From Pseudoalteromonas sp. MEBiC 03607 (lineage in GTDB: Bacteria; Pseudomonadota; Gammaproteobacteria; Enterobacterales; Alteromonadaceae): 64,000 bases of DNA. The DNA lies in NCBI RefSeq assembly GCF_004792295.1, contig NZ_SRRY01000001.1, positions 3,479,501-3,543,500 of the forward strand. Reading direction: 5' to 3'. The translations under genes and the position numbers were made by a program. The notes under the pieces were generated by a model. It was not told the origin of the DNA. It worked only from the letters and a program-made list of their open reading frames with translations, and did not search any database. Positions 37,646-46,543 of the stretch are shown here, piece by piece; position 1 is the first letter of the stretch; every line of letters starts with the position of its first letter.

Positions 37646-38674
37646 CTACGCATCCTTTTGTTTTTGTTCTTTTGGGCTGGCATCTTGATAGTCCACCAGC
37701 TCACGCAACAAGGCTGTGGCAAAACACCCTTTTGGTAACCCAAAGCTCAGCTTTAATGTTGTCTCGTCTAGGGTTTCAACCGCTAATGAATCTGGGATCA
37801 AGCGTAACATTCTACGCTCGTTTTTAAGACCAAGTTCGCTAAGGCCAGCTATCCAAGACTGATAAGGTTCGAGCCACGTTTTTTCGGCCTCGGTAAGGCC
37901 TTTTTCACCTTTACCAACCATAGGGGCCGACATCACGATATCGCCAGACGCTAAGCGGGCAATATTATCGTCGCTAATGTTATCTTCAAAAAAGGCATTG
38001 CTGCCACTTAACATAAATACTTCGCGGTGCATGGTTTTCGCAAGGCCATGTTCAGCAACGCGCAAGCTCACAATTTCATTAAACACATAAGAGCGCGCTG
38101 CAGAGATCACTAAACCTCGTAATTTTTTGTCGCGAATACGCTCTCCGGCAAACATGCGTTTTGCCATTTCAAGGTTGTGCCCACCATGACCAAAGCGTTG
38201 TTCACCAAAGTAATTAGGCACACCGGCACGCACCGCGTTAATACGGCATAAAATATCAAGTGGTTCAGTCACATTACGTAAAGTGATGGTGAAGCGGTTG
38301 CCTTTATGGCAGCCGGTTCTGAGTTTGCGATTGTGGCGCTGTTGCGAAATAACAAAAAACTGCTCGTTATTCAGTTCACTAAATTCAATATGCTTTTTAA
38401 TTGGCACTGGCACACTAAACCATTGTGTACATACACCATGACGGTCTTTTAAGCCCGCGTAACTCACATCACGCGGGGAAACACCGGCTTTTTCAGCAAT
38501 ACGTTTAGCAACAAACTGAGTGTTTTCACCTTTTTTTACCACTTGTAAACAGACATGCTCACCAGAGCCTGTAAACTCAATGCCCAAGTCTTCATCAACC
38601 ATAAAATCTTCGGCAGTGGTTTTAAAATCAGCTTTCGAAAGAGGTTTGCCGTAAAGGTAATTTAGTTCACTCAT
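37646..38674 (-). CDS. truD: tRNA pseudouridine synthase TruD
   Basis: A 342-residue enzyme modifying U13 of tRNA-Glu. Conserved blocks are FVAKRIAEKAGVSPRDVSYAGLKDRHGVCTQWFSV (catalytic Asp in GLKDRH), HKGNRFTITLRN and GVPNYFGEQRFGHGG. The ATG at 38674 overlaps the ispF TGA by one base, so it is coupled to ispF; the frame extends one codon to a TTG. It ends where surE begins. Confidence 0.95.
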   Translation of the reverse strand: MSELNYLYGKPLSKADFKTTAEDFMVDEDLGIEFTGSGEHVCLQVVKKGENTQFVAKRIAEKAGVSPRDVSYAGLKDRHGVCTQWFSVPVPIKKHIEFSELNNEQFFVISQQRHNRKLRTGCHKGNRFTITLRNVTEPLDILCRINAVRAGVPNYFGEQRFGHGGHNLEMAKRMFAGERIRDKKLRGLVISAARSYVFNEIVSLRVAEHGLAKTMHREVFMLSGSNAFFEDNISDDNIARLASGDIVMSAPMVGKGEKGLTEAEKTWLEPYQSWIAGLSELGLKNERRMLRLIPDSLAVETLDETTLKLSFGLPKGCFATALLRELVDYQDASPKEQKQKDA

Positions 38675-39153
38675 CAATCTTGCTTTCTCATAATTACCAC
38701 AGCATGGCTTGAGATACCTTCTTTACGACCTTCAAAGCCCAACTTCTCTGTAGTCGTTGCTTTTACATTCACTTGTGAAATATCTGCTTCAAGGTCTTGG
38801 CATAAGTTTTCACGCATTGCTTGAATATGTGGCAACATTTTGGGGGCTTGAGCAACAATCGTGACATCGGCATTGCCAAGAACATAACCTTGCTCTTTAG
38901 CAAGCCCAACCACGTGGCGTAGCAAAATTCGGCTATCAATATTTTCGTATTCGCTAGCAGTATCAGGGAAGTGCTTGCCAATATCGCCCATTGCAAGTGC
39001 ACCTAATATTGCATCGCATAAAGCATGAATTGCCACATCACCATCTGAATGTGCTAAAAAGCCTTGTGGATAATCAATTTTTTCACCACAAATCACCAGT
39101 GGCCCTTCGCCACCAAATTTGTGTACATCAAAGCCATGGCCAATTCGAATCAT
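38674..39153 (-). CDS. ispF: 2-C-methyl-D-erythritol 2,4-cyclodiphosphate synthase
   Basis: A 159-residue trimeric enzyme of the non-mevalonate isoprenoid pathway. Motifs are [12 protein letters not shown] (zinc ligands Asp and His), [21 protein letters not shown], and [20 protein letters not shown] near the C-terminus. It overlaps ispD by 4 nt (ATGA), which fits tight coupling of two consecutive pathway steps. Confidence 0.97.
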   Translation of the reverse strand: MIRIGHGFDVHKFGGEGPLVICGEKIDYPQGFLAHSDGDVAIHALCDAILGALAMGDIGKHFPDTASEYENIDSRILLRHVVGLAKEQGYVLGNADVTIVAQAPKMLPHIQAMRENLCQDLEADISQVNVKATTTEKLGFEGRKEGISSHAVVIMRKQD

Positions 39154-39851
39154 GAGGTACTCTCGTTTTGTTGTTTTTGCAATAAAAATGCTGCTAAATC
39201 TAAATCTTCAGGGGTGGTGATTTTAATATTATCACTGCGACCAGCAACCAGCTTAACAGGCTGTTTGGCCCATTCAATTGCCGATGCCTCATCAGTAATA
39301 GTCACACCACTTTGAAGGGCATTTGATAGCGCATCGGTCAGCAATTTGTAAGGGAAAAACTGAGGGGTTAGCGCCTGCCATAAATCGTCACGTGGCACTG
39401 TTTGCTCACTGTGGGTATGGCCGCGCTTTATGGTGTCTTTTACTTTTGATGCCAAAATACCGCCTTCATTGGCAGCAGTACATTCAGCGATTAAACGCTG
39501 AATATCTGCCAAGCACACTAACGGTCTTGCCGCATCGTGAACAAGTACCCAGTCAGGTGGGTTGTCAGCAAGTGATAGCAAAGCATTTAGCACTGAATCG
39601 GCGCGTTCTTTACCACCACTCACACGTTCAATTCGCGCATCTATATAGGGTAAATCGGCAAAATAGCCATCATCATCACTAATAGCGACTTTTATGGTAT
39701 TAAGGCATTCAAGCTCAGCAAGCTTGCTTAAGGTATGCTCTAAAATAGTTTTACCCGCAAGCTCGATATATTGTTTAGGCGCCGAATGTTGCATTCGACT
39801 CCCTACTCCCGCAGCGGGAACAATTGCGGTAATAATTTGTTTATTGTTCAT
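39150..39851 (-). CDS. ispD: 2-C-methyl-D-erythritol 4-phosphate cytidylyltransferase
   Basis: A 233-residue enzyme joining CTP to methylerythritol phosphate. The N-terminal [35 protein letters not shown] contains the nucleotide-binding glycine-rich loop and Lys; [11 protein letters not shown] and DEASAIEWA follow. The start at 39851 is chosen because it gives the family N-terminus; it overlaps the ftsB stop by 11 nt. Confidence 0.96.
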   Translation of the reverse strand: MNNKQIITAIVPAAGVGSRMQHSAPKQYIELAGKTILEHTLSKLAELECLNTIKVAISDDDGYFADLPYIDARIERVSGGKERADSVLNALLSLADNPPDWVLVHDAARPLVCLADIQRLIAECTAANEGGILASKVKDTIKRGHTHSEQTVPRDDLWQALTPQFFPYKLLTDALSNALQSGVTITDEASAIEWAKQPVKLVAGRSDNIKITTPEDLDLAAFLLQKQQNESTS

Positions 39852-40131
39852 TATACTGCTGACCTGGTAATACTCGAATAAAGGTTTCACCAGGTTTAAT
39901 CATTCCTAATTCGTTACGCGCTCGTTCTTCAATACCCTCTTGACCAAGCTTTAAATCTTTAATGTCGGCTTTTAGTACCGTATTACGTTTTAATAATTTA
40001 GCATTCGTATCTTGATGTGATGCTACGGCTTGTTTTAAACGAGTGTAATCTTGCACTCCATTATGGCCAAACCACAAACGGTACTGAATAAATAATGCCA
40101 AACATAACAAGGCGAATTGAAAAACCCGCAT
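39841..40131 (-). CDS. ftsB: Cell division protein FtsB
   Basis: A 96-residue bitopic divisome protein. One N-terminal membrane helix (about residues 3-20, [19 protein letters not shown]) is followed by a short coiled coil (about 28-66) and [20 protein letters not shown], the FtsB C-terminal block. It forms a complex with FtsL and FtsQ. It heads the ispD-ispF-truD run, as in many gammaproteobacteria. Confidence 0.93.
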   Translation of the reverse strand: MRVFQFALLCLALFIQYRLWFGHNGVQDYTRLKQAVASHQDTNAKLLKRNTVLKADIKDLKLGQEGIEERARNELGMIKPGETFIRVLPGQQYNEQ

Positions 40132-40153
40132 TGAACACTCCTTCGCGGTTAAA

Positions 40154-40786
40154 TTAAGTCAAAGGGCGTTTTAGATTACGCCAATTTATATTACTTGCTA
40201 GTAGCATTTCTCTTAATGACAAACGCTTAGGTGTTATGCGCTTATTGTATTGCCACTGATGACCACAGCATGCAGCTGTCATAACCAATTTTGATGGCTT
40301 TAATATTTGCGCTGGTATGTGTTCTAGTGACTCTCCCGACACATCAAACCAACCTAGCTCATTACAATGTACCTTATTGTCGCTTACTTGATCTAAGCTG
40401 TCTATGCGCACCCTTGTACATTGCTCATCATTAATTAACACAGGAACAATTAACCCGCGCTTAGCATATTTAGTGTAAAAATTTTTTGAGTCTTCTTTAC
40501 TGTAGACCGGAGGCGATGCCTTTTGTTTCTCGAGCCAACTACCATTTTGCGAATCAAGTTGTAATGGTGCATCACCGCTTACGATACGCATCGCTAAACG
40601 CTCTATGTAGTAAGGCAAACTTGCTAATAAGCGTTTTAGCCTTGCTGCATCAGGTTCATCAACTAACCGTGGGATCTCACGAGCATAAAACGCGTTACAT
40701 AACTGTGCATACAATGCTCGTTCGGCATCTGTTTGCCAAATTTCAGCTTGTTGTGACGTTTCACTTTGTGAATGAGAAATAGACAA
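40154..40786 (-). CDS. Hypothetical protein, unrecognised
   Basis: A 210-residue soluble protein of unknown family. It has no signal peptide or membrane helix. Features are an acidic N-terminus, [38 protein letters not shown] and a C-terminal block with paired cysteines, [26 protein letters not shown]. The start is probably TTG at 40786, since no better ATG lies at the N-terminus, so the 5' end is uncertain. It precedes ftsB by 22 nt, but no role in division can be claimed. Confidence 0.6.
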   Translation of the reverse strand: MSISHSQSETSQQAEIWQTDAERALYAQLCNAFYAREIPRLVDEPDAARLKRLLASLPYYIERLAMRIVSGDAPLQLDSQNGSWLEKQKASPPVYSKEDSKNFYTKYAKRGLIVPVLINDEQCTRVRIDSLDQVSDNKVHCNELGWFDVSGESLEHIPAQILKPSKLVMTAACCGHQWQYNKRITPKRLSLREMLLASNINWRNLKRPLT

Positions 40787-40845
40787 TGCGCGCTCTTATA
40801 AAACAATTGCTTGACTGTTTTATAGCATAGAGCGTTTATTGAGCG

Positions 40846-41328
40846 CTACTTTACTGCACCTTTTTTACCCAGTTTTGCATTACCAGATTCTAAAAACTGC
40901 ACCACAGCATCACGCTTTTTACCTAGCAATAAACTACCATCGGCTAAAAACATAAAGTTTTGCCAACAACGCTTAAATACGGCAAAGCTGGTTTCGATAA
41001 TATTGTCGCGCGCCATACAAAAATACACGGTCGTATTGGCTTCCCACTCTAAATGGTTAAGGATTTCTTCAGGTAGTTGCTCATCACCCGCTTCCCATGC
41101 ATTTTCCCAGTTAACAGTTTCAGAAAAACTGTCATCTTTACCGCACCAATCTGTTTTATCAAAAAAGTCAGGGTGATCATGCTCACGGCTTACCATAGTG
41201 GTCCATAAAACCGCTGCGCGCTCAGCTGTCATTGGTTTTATTTGTGCGGCATCTTCTGCGCTTATCGGCATATCTTTATGACGAAAAACCCAGGCTTTTT
41301 TGTATTCATCTAACGAAATATAATTCAT
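40846..41328 (-). CDS. DUF2947 family protein
   Basis: A 160-residue soluble acidic protein beginning MNYISLDEYKKAWVFRHKDMPIS, the pattern I associate with DUF2947 from marine gammaproteobacteria. Aromatic residues are frequent (WENAWEAG, LEWEANTTVYFCMARDN, CWQNFMFLADGSLL). Function is unknown. It is divergent from the DUF1653 gene. Confidence 0.65.
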   Translation of the reverse strand: MNYISLDEYKKAWVFRHKDMPISAEDAAQIKPMTAERAAVLWTTMVSREHDHPDFFDKTDWCGKDDSFSETVNWENAWEAGDEQLPEEILNHLEWEANTTVYFCMARDNIIETSFAVFKRCWQNFMFLADGSLLLGKKRDAVVQFLESGNAKLGKKGAVK

Positions 41329-41406
41329 AGTTTAGGCAGTTTGTTTCAGGGTAAAATGTGCAAACTGCAATTATACCCAAATGACTCCAAGATGCGAGAT
41401 AAACAC

Positions 41407-41625
41407 ATGACAATCAAACCCGGCATTTACCAACATTATAAAGGCCCAAAATACAAAGTAGAGTATGTTGCCACACACAGCGAAAGCAATGAGCCACTTG
41501 TTATATACCAAGCGCTATACGGTGAATTTGGTATGTGGGCACGCCCGCTTAGTATGTTTACAGAAACGGTCATAGTAGAGGGTAAAACCGTACCACGCTT
41601 TGCATACCTTTCAGACGCCGACTAA
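41407..41625 (+). CDS. DUF1653 family protein
   Basis: A 72-residue protein consisting of one DUF1653 domain: PGIYQHYKGPKYKVEYVATHSESNEPLVIYQALYGEFGMWARPLSMFTE. The fold is small and SH3-like; function is unknown. An in-frame ATG at 41392 is an alternative start. It precedes the MoxR-type ATPase by 52 nt on the same strand and may share its transcript. Confidence 0.8.
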   Translation: MTIKPGIYQHYKGPKYKVEYVATHSESNEPLVIYQALYGEFGMWARPLSMFTETVIVEGKTVPRFAYLSDAD

Positions 41626-41677
41626 CTGTGGCATCATGACGTTATTAATCACTGCTCAGACCAGATAAGGTGACATC

Positions 41678-42526
41678 GTGCTTTTTAATTCAACCGATAA
41701 CTACATTGCCAGTAATTCATTAAAACAAGCGGTTAACGCAGCTATCTTGCTCGAAAAGCCCCTGCTTATAAAAGGTGAACCCGGCACAGGTAAAACCATG
41801 CTGGCCGAAGAGCTTGCCAAAAGCTTAGACACCACGCTAATTCAATGGCACATCAAATCAACCACTAAAGCGCAGCAAGGCCTGTATGAGTATGATGCTG
41901 TATCTCGTCTTCGCGACAGCCAATTAGGTGATGAGCGTGTGCACGATATCAGCAACTACATTGTAAAAGGGAAATTATGGCAAGCCTTTACTTATGGTGA
42001 GCAACATAACAAACGCCCTGTATTATTGATTGATGAAATTGACAAAGCCGATATTGAATTTCCCAACGACTTGCTATTAGAGCTCGATAAAATGGAGTTT
42101 CATGTTTATGAAACCGGTGAGCGCGTTGTTGCTAAGCAACGTCCGATTGTGATCATCACGTCAAATAACGAAAAAGAGCTGCCAGATGCCTTTTTACGTC
42201 GTTGTTTTTTCCATTACATTGATTTTCCTAGTAGTGAAGAAATGGCGCAAATTATCGATGTGCATCACCCGCATGTTAAACAAGATCTAGTACGCCAAGC
42301 ACTTGAGGTGTTCTTTAATCTACGTGAAGTTAATGGCATTAAGAAAAAACCATCTACCAGTGAATTACTCGATTGGTTAAAGCTACTGATGGCTGAAGAT
42401 ATAGACGCTAAAACACTGCATGATAAAAGCCAAAAAGGCGGTTTAATGCCAATGTTTGGCGCGTTATTAAAGAACGAGCAAGACATTAGCTTAATCGAAA
42501 AACTTGCGTTTATGAGCCGCCGTTAA
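41678..42526 (+). CDS. MoxR-type AAA+ ATPase
   Basis: A 282-residue AAA+ protein with Walker A KGEPGTGKTMLAEELA, Walker B RPVLLIDEIDKADIEF, sensor 1 PIVIITSNNEKELPDAFLRRC with arginine finger, and a C-terminal lid. The start is GTG at 41678 with AAGGTG 5 nt upstream. It ends one base before the VWA gene, and MoxR-VWA pairs act as chaperones that load cofactors or remodel protein complexes. The client here is unknown. Confidence 0.85.
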   Translation: MLFNSTDNYIASNSLKQAVNAAILLEKPLLIKGEPGTGKTMLAEELAKSLDTTLIQWHIKSTTKAQQGLYEYDAVSRLRDSQLGDERVHDISNYIVKGKLWQAFTYGEQHNKRPVLLIDEIDKADIEFPNDLLLELDKMEFHVYETGERVVAKQRPIVIITSNNEKELPDAFLRRCFFHYIDFPSSEEMAQIIDVHHPHVKQDLVRQALEVFFNLREVNGIKKKPSTSELLDWLKLLMAEDIDAKTLHDKSQKGGLMPMFGALLKNEQDISLIEKLAFMSRR

Positions 42527-42527
42527 G

Positions 42528-43715
42528 ATGTTAATTGCGTTTTTCTTTAAGCTTCGCGAATACCGCTTACCTGTTAGTTTGCGAGAACTACTTGATTTGA
42601 TCAATGCGCTCAAGCAAGGGGTTATTTTTGCCGATGTTGACGCGTTTTATTATTTAGCGCGTACCATCATGGTTAAAGATGAAACCCACTTTGATCGCTT
42701 TGATAAAGCCTTTGCTGATTACTTTAGTGGCGTGGCCGACCTTGATCTGCTCGAAAGCTTAAAACAGCAACATGCCTTGCCTGATGATTGGCTGCGTAAA
42801 GAGTTTGAAAAGCACTTAAGCGAAGAAGAAAAGGCGCAATTACAAGCCATGGGCGGCCTTGATAAACTCATGGAAACCCTCAAGCAACGCCTTGAAGAGC
42901 AGCAGAAACGCCATGCTGGAGGTAATAAGTGGGTAGGTACCGGTGGCACTTCGCCATTTGGCGCCTATGGTTATAACCCTGAAGGTGTGCGTATTGGTCA
43001 AGACGGAAACCGACATCGCCGTGCGGTAAAAGTATGGGATAAACACAGCTACCGAAACCTTGATAGCGACCGTGAAATTGGCTCACGCACCATTAAGCTT
43101 GCCCTAAAAAAACTGCGTAAATTTGCCCGTACTGGTGCCAGCGATACCCTCGATTTAACCGAAACCATCCGCGCAACTGCAAAGCAAGGCGGCATGCTCG
43201 ATGTAAAAATGGCACCTGAGCGCCACAATGCAGTAAAAGTATTGATGCTATTTGATATCGGCGGTTCAATGGATGATTACATTCATACCTGCGAAGAGCT
43301 ATTTAGCGCCGCTCATAGCGAATTTAAGCACCTAGAGTTTTACTATTTTCATAACTGTTTATATGAGCATGTTTGGCAAGATAATCAGCGTCGTCACTCA
43401 AACGTACTTGATACCATGACCTTGATTAACAAGTTCACCAGCGACTACAAGGTGATCTTTGTTGGCGATGCCACCATGGGCCCCTACGAAATCGCCTACC
43501 CCGGTGGCAGCGTTGAGCATTGGAATGAAGAACCCGGCAGCGCTTGGCTAAACCGCATAACTAATCACTTTGATAAAGTCGCTTGGCTCAACCCGCAACC
43601 CGTTGAACACTGGCGCTATTATCAATCAATTGATTTTATAAAGCAGTTAATGGATAACCGTATGTATCCACTCACGCTAGATGGGATTAGTAATGCAATT
43701 AGGGAGTTGAGTTAA
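42528..43715 (+). CDS. CoxE-like VWA domain protein
   Basis: A 395-residue partner of the MoxR-type ATPase. The N-terminal FFFKLREYRLPVSLRELLDLINAL is typical of this group. The VWA domain begins at about residue 225 (KVLMLFDIGGSMDDYIHTCEELF); its metal site motif is DxGGS rather than the usual DxSxS, a substitution seen in CoxE-type proteins. HFDKVAWLNPQPVEHWRYYQS closes the domain. Its ATG follows the ATPase stop with one base between, so translation is coupled. Confidence 0.82.
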   Translation: MLIAFFFKLREYRLPVSLRELLDLINALKQGVIFADVDAFYYLARTIMVKDETHFDRFDKAFADYFSGVADLDLLESLKQQHALPDDWLRKEFEKHLSEEEKAQLQAMGGLDKLMETLKQRLEEQQKRHAGGNKWVGTGGTSPFGAYGYNPEGVRIGQDGNRHRRAVKVWDKHSYRNLDSDREIGSRTIKLALKKLRKFARTGASDTLDLTETIRATAKQGGMLDVKMAPERHNAVKVLMLFDIGGSMDDYIHTCEELFSAAHSEFKHLEFYYFHNCLYEHVWQDNQRRHSNVLDTMTLINKFTSDYKVIFVGDATMGPYEIAYPGGSVEHWNEEPGSAWLNRITNHFDKVAWLNPQPVEHWRYYQSIDFIKQLMDNRMYPLTLDGISNAIRELS

Positions 43716-43719
43716 AATT

Positions 43720-43743
43720 GTAGGCGCGATTTTACATCGCGCA
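43720..43743 (+). repeat. REP-like element between convergent genes
   Basis: GTAGG is followed by a perfect 7-bp stem GCGCGAT / ATCGCGC (43724-43730 and 43736-43742). It fills the 40-nt gap between two converging genes and could also end both transcripts. Confidence 0.55.
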
Positions 43744-43755
43744 AACTTTACTAAC

Positions 43756-44988
43756 CTACATTATCTTCCAAACCAAAAACACCAGCGCAAAGCCCACCAA
43801 ATAAGCTAAGCCTAACCAGCTCAATATGCGAAGTAAGGTTGAGTGATGAATACTGGCTTCTGAGCGCACTAAGCTAAAGTTCAGCCACGCAAAGACAGGG
43901 GTCGTGACAAAAGCGAGGGTCATTGCAAAAGTAAGCATTGGGCCTAGGGCCGATTTAAAGAATAAAATCACAGCCATGCCAGCAAATGCTTGCAGTAATA
44001 ACCACATATTTAAACTGTGTTTAGACTGTTTAATCGGTAGCAGTTTATGCGACTCATTTAATGTTCTGGCGTAGCCATCAAGCACTGTTAGCGTGGTGCC
44101 AAACATACATAAAAAAGCGATACCTGAAACCAGTGGCCTTGCCCACTCGCCCATAGTGAGGGCGTACATATCAATTAGCTGCTTTGCAAAGGCAACGCCA
44201 CCTAATTGCACAGCCTGGGCTTGACCGTATTGCACTAATACACCTAGTGAGAAAAATACTAATGCAAGTGCTGCGGTAAGCCAGTAGCCCAAATTAAAGT
44301 CAAACAAGCCTTGTTGTTTTGTCAGCGCTTGTTGATGCTGCTTTTCTTTTAGCCACAGTGAGCTAATTGCTGATATCTCGATAGGCGCAGGCATCCAGCC
44401 CATGAGCGCGACCATAAAGCCAAGCATGGCAAGCTCATAAGGCGACGGGCCCACGTAGTCAACAGGAGCCATTGGGCCATTATTAATAGCGACGACTAGT
44501 GCTGCTAATGTCGTAACCGTTAGCAACCCCATAATTAGCTTTGAAACATTATCGAGCGCCTTAAAGTGCCCCAATAACAAAATAAGCAAACACACAGCCA
44601 AAATCAGCCAGCATAATAGCGTTACAGAAACCGTAACAGGCAATGCGTAGTGCAGCAGGCTGGCCGTTAATAATAAAACTCCAGCGGTGTTCACCACAGC
44701 GGCAACAATATTAAGCGCAATAAAACTATAGAAATACCCCGGCCCTTTTTGCTTGTAGCCCTCAACTAAACTTTGTTTGGTCGCAAGGGTGTACTCCATG
44801 CCAAATCGAAAGAATGGGTACTTCAATACATTTACTACTATGATTAGCCAAAATAATTGCCAACCGAATAACGACCCTGCTTGTGTTGATGCCACTAAGT
44901 GTGAGCCACCAATGGCAGCTGTGGCCATTAAAATACCCGGCCCTAATGCATTTAATTTAGATTGCCAATTTGATACTGCTGATTGCAT
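43756..44988 (-). CDS. NRAMP-family transporter with divergent metal-site motifs
   Basis: A 410-residue membrane protein with about 11 helices. The start at 44988 is chosen over a TTG ten codons upstream. GPGILMATAAIGGSHLVAS occupies the TM1 position where NRAMP transporters have DPGN, and GWMPAPIEISA lies where TM6 normally has MPHN. Thus the metal-coordinating Asp and Asn of TM1 and the His of TM6 are absent, while the TM6 Met remains. The overall NRAMP fold is likely, but manganese or iron transport cannot be assumed. It is read away from a Hpf-type gene and converges on the VWA gene. Confidence 0.75.
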   Translation of the reverse strand: MQSAVSNWQSKLNALGPGILMATAAIGGSHLVASTQAGSLFGWQLFWLIIVVNVLKYPFFRFGMEYTLATKQSLVEGYKQKGPGYFYSFIALNIVAAVVNTAGVLLLTASLLHYALPVTVSVTLLCWLILAVCLLILLLGHFKALDNVSKLIMGLLTVTTLAALVVAINNGPMAPVDYVGPSPYELAMLGFMVALMGWMPAPIEISAISSLWLKEKQHQQALTKQQGLFDFNLGYWLTAALALVFFSLGVLVQYGQAQAVQLGGVAFAKQLIDMYALTMGEWARPLVSGIAFLCMFGTTLTVLDGYARTLNESHKLLPIKQSKHSLNMWLLLQAFAGMAVILFFKSALGPMLTFAMTLAFVTTPVFAWLNFSLVRSEASIHHSTLLRILSWLGLAYLVGFALVFLVWKIM

Positions 44989-45132
44989 AAGTTGTGTGTG
45001 TTTTATTCTTAGTAACAAGCAACTTACAGCGTTTTAGGTGAGATTGGAAGCAGAGCACGTTAGCAAGTTAGCTAACGAATCAAGTAACTCGCTAACTTTT
45101 GAAACTTCAATCTGACGGCTGAATATTAAAAC

Positions 45133-45172
45133 CAAAAAAGCCAAACGTTTCACAACGGTTGGCTTTCTTAGT
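45133..45172 (-). terminator. Terminator of hpf
   Basis: The imperfect inverted repeat AGCCAA...TTGGCT (45141-45166) is followed on the minus strand by a run of T (TTTTTT) beyond the hpf stop. Confidence 0.7.
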
Positions 45173-45228
45173 TTGATTGTAAACGCTAGATTCTAGCTAA
45201 ACCTAGCGCGGCACTTTATTAAGTAAAA

Positions 45229-45585
45229 TTAAGTTAAATCCATTTCCTGAATAATTTCGTGGGCAATTTCCGGAGTTGTACTGACCGGCTTTTCGTGTAG
45301 TTTGGCTTTCATTTGCCCTTTACGATGTTTCAATGATGCATCTAGTTTTTTTGCAGCATTTGCAATTGCTGGGTACATCACCTCGTCTTCACCTTTTACT
45401 GATAAGCGTGCGCCTTCATAGGTCGTGCTTATCTCAGCTTGGTATTTGTGATGCTCTTTTGAAAGAATAATATCGAGAGATATTAATGATGGAAAATGGC
45501 TAGCAATTTTCGAGAACTTCTCGTTGATATGAGCTCTAACAGCCTCAGTAACGTCAACATGATGACCAGAAATATTAATCTTCAT
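45229..45585 (-). CDS. hpf: Ribosome hibernation-promoting factor, short form
   Basis: A 118-residue ribosome-associated protein. The HPF/YfiA fold is seen in MKINISGHHVDVTEAVRAHINEKFSKIASHF and LSVKGEDEVMYPAIANAAKKLDASLKHRKGQMKAK. Short HPF binds the 30S decoding area and promotes 100S dimers in stationary phase with RMF. Here the gene is monocistronic, rather than following rpoN as in many gammaproteobacteria. Confidence 0.88.
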   Translation of the reverse strand: MKINISGHHVDVTEAVRAHINEKFSKIASHFPSLISLDIILSKEHHKYQAEISTTYEGARLSVKGEDEVMYPAIANAAKKLDASLKHRKGQMKAKLHEKPVSTTPEIAHEIIQEMDLT

Positions 45586-45718
45586 AGGGTATCCTTTTTT
45601 CTTGTTACCTCACAGTTAGTATTGGGGGCGAATTGAATTAACACAAGCGAAAATTGCAGATAATTAGTAATTGATTGTAACCACAGATGATTTAGATCAT
45701 GCGTTGCGGATAAAATAT

Positions 45719-45749
45719 GCAAAAGCCCGCATCACACGGGCTTTTTATA
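45719..45749 (-). terminator. Terminator of ppnP
   Basis: The stem AAAAGCCCG / CGGGCTTTT (45721-45729 and 45737-45745) carries A and T runs, 19 nt beyond the ppnP stop. Confidence 0.85.
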
Positions 45750-45767
45750 AAGGTTAACAACAGTTCA

Positions 45768-46079
45768 TTAAGTGTACGAACAACAGTAGTCAGCAAAATC
45801 TGATACCTTCACGCGGAATGTCACGTGTGCGTCTACGTTAAATGAATCTCCAGCTTTCATGGCTTGCCACTCAGTTTCGCCAGGCAGTAATACTTGCCAC
45901 TCTCCTGCTAGTAACTCCATATGCTCTTTCTGATTTGTACCAAACTCAAATTCTCCCGGCTGCATAAAGCCCAATGTTTTAGTGCTGCCATCGGCGAATA
46001 GCACAACACGGCTCGAAACTTTACCATCAAAATAGACATTCGCTTTTTTTACAACACTTACACTGTCAAACTGAGTCAT
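45768..46079 (-). CDS. ppnP: Pyrimidine/purine nucleoside phosphorylase PpnP
   Basis: A 103-residue cupin of the former DUF1255 family. [55 protein letters not shown] covers nearly the whole domain. PpnP of E. coli (94 residues) phosphorolyses several nucleosides. It is monocistronic. Confidence 0.9.
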   Translation of the reverse strand: MTQFDSVSVVKKANVYFDGKVSSRVVLFADGSTKTLGFMQPGEFEFGTNQKEHMELLAGEWQVLLPGETEWQAMKAGDSFNVDAHVTFRVKVSDFADYCCSYT

Positions 46080-46490
46080 ACTTACTCCTGTTATGTTTTA
46101 TTATTAACGTATAAACATTGCCAGTTGTCGGTTTAGCATTCAAGAGTGGCTGGGTGAGAAATAATCAAGTCGGGTTAGCTGTCAGTTTTAAGCCGATCGT
46201 GCAATGGTGGTAGGTCGTGCTTTAGCACGAGTATCTGCATGATAAGCGACGACATTACTTTACCTCATCCAATGCATTATTCTTGATTTAGTTTGAGTTC
46301 AAAAATATGGCTTGAAAGCTTTGTTACACATCTCACATCCATGCTCAACTGATACCATAACTAGGTATCTATTGGTATTAAGGACTATATCATGGCTGAC
46401 AGCTTAGAATGTGTTGGACTTCAATCCGTTATACCCAATCTACCAGCTCCGAGTGTGTTGGATTCATTCCGATCCCAAAACCGGCATAAA
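46080..46490. other. Non-coding spacer between ppnP and the tkt terminator
   Basis: It contains a GTAGG-led hairpin (46211-46230), the imperfect pair GTGTTGGACTTCAATCCG (46411-46428) and GTGTTGGATTCATTCCGA (46455-46472), and the start of a possible 44-codon reading frame. No recognised gene was found. Confidence 0.5.
46211..46230 (+). repeat. REP-like element
   Basis: TAGG is followed by the hairpin TCGTGC-TTTA-GCACGA (46215-46230). The lead GTAGG matches that of the element at 43720, although the stem differs. Confidence 0.5.
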
Positions 46491-46526
46491 AAAACCCGCA
46501 CTGTGACATACAGGGCGGGCTTTTAA
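46392..46526 (+). CDS. Possible small ORF (44 aa), weak
   Basis: ATG at 46392 with AAGGA 7 nt upstream opens a 44-codon frame (MADSLECVGLQSVIPNLPAP...). It runs into the tkt terminator hairpin and ends with TAA there. No known family and no hydrophobic segment. The good ribosome site is the only positive evidence; it may be chance in a repeat-derived spacer. Confidence 0.25.
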   Translation: MADSLECVGLQSVIPNLPAPSVLDSFRSQNRHKKTRTVTYRAGF

Positions 46527-46530
46527 ATTT
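46486..46530 (-). terminator. Terminator of tkt
   Basis: The stem GCCCGC...GCGGGT with inner CTGT/ACAG pairing (46494-46520) is followed on the minus strand by a run of seven T residues. Confidence 0.8.
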
Positions 46531-46543
46531 TAGTGGCTTAAGC

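Noticed and set aside
46080..46490. tRNA gene or small RNA in the ppnP-tkt spacer
   Set aside because: No cloverleaf or T-loop GTTCGANNC was found; only REP-like and degenerate short repeats are visible.
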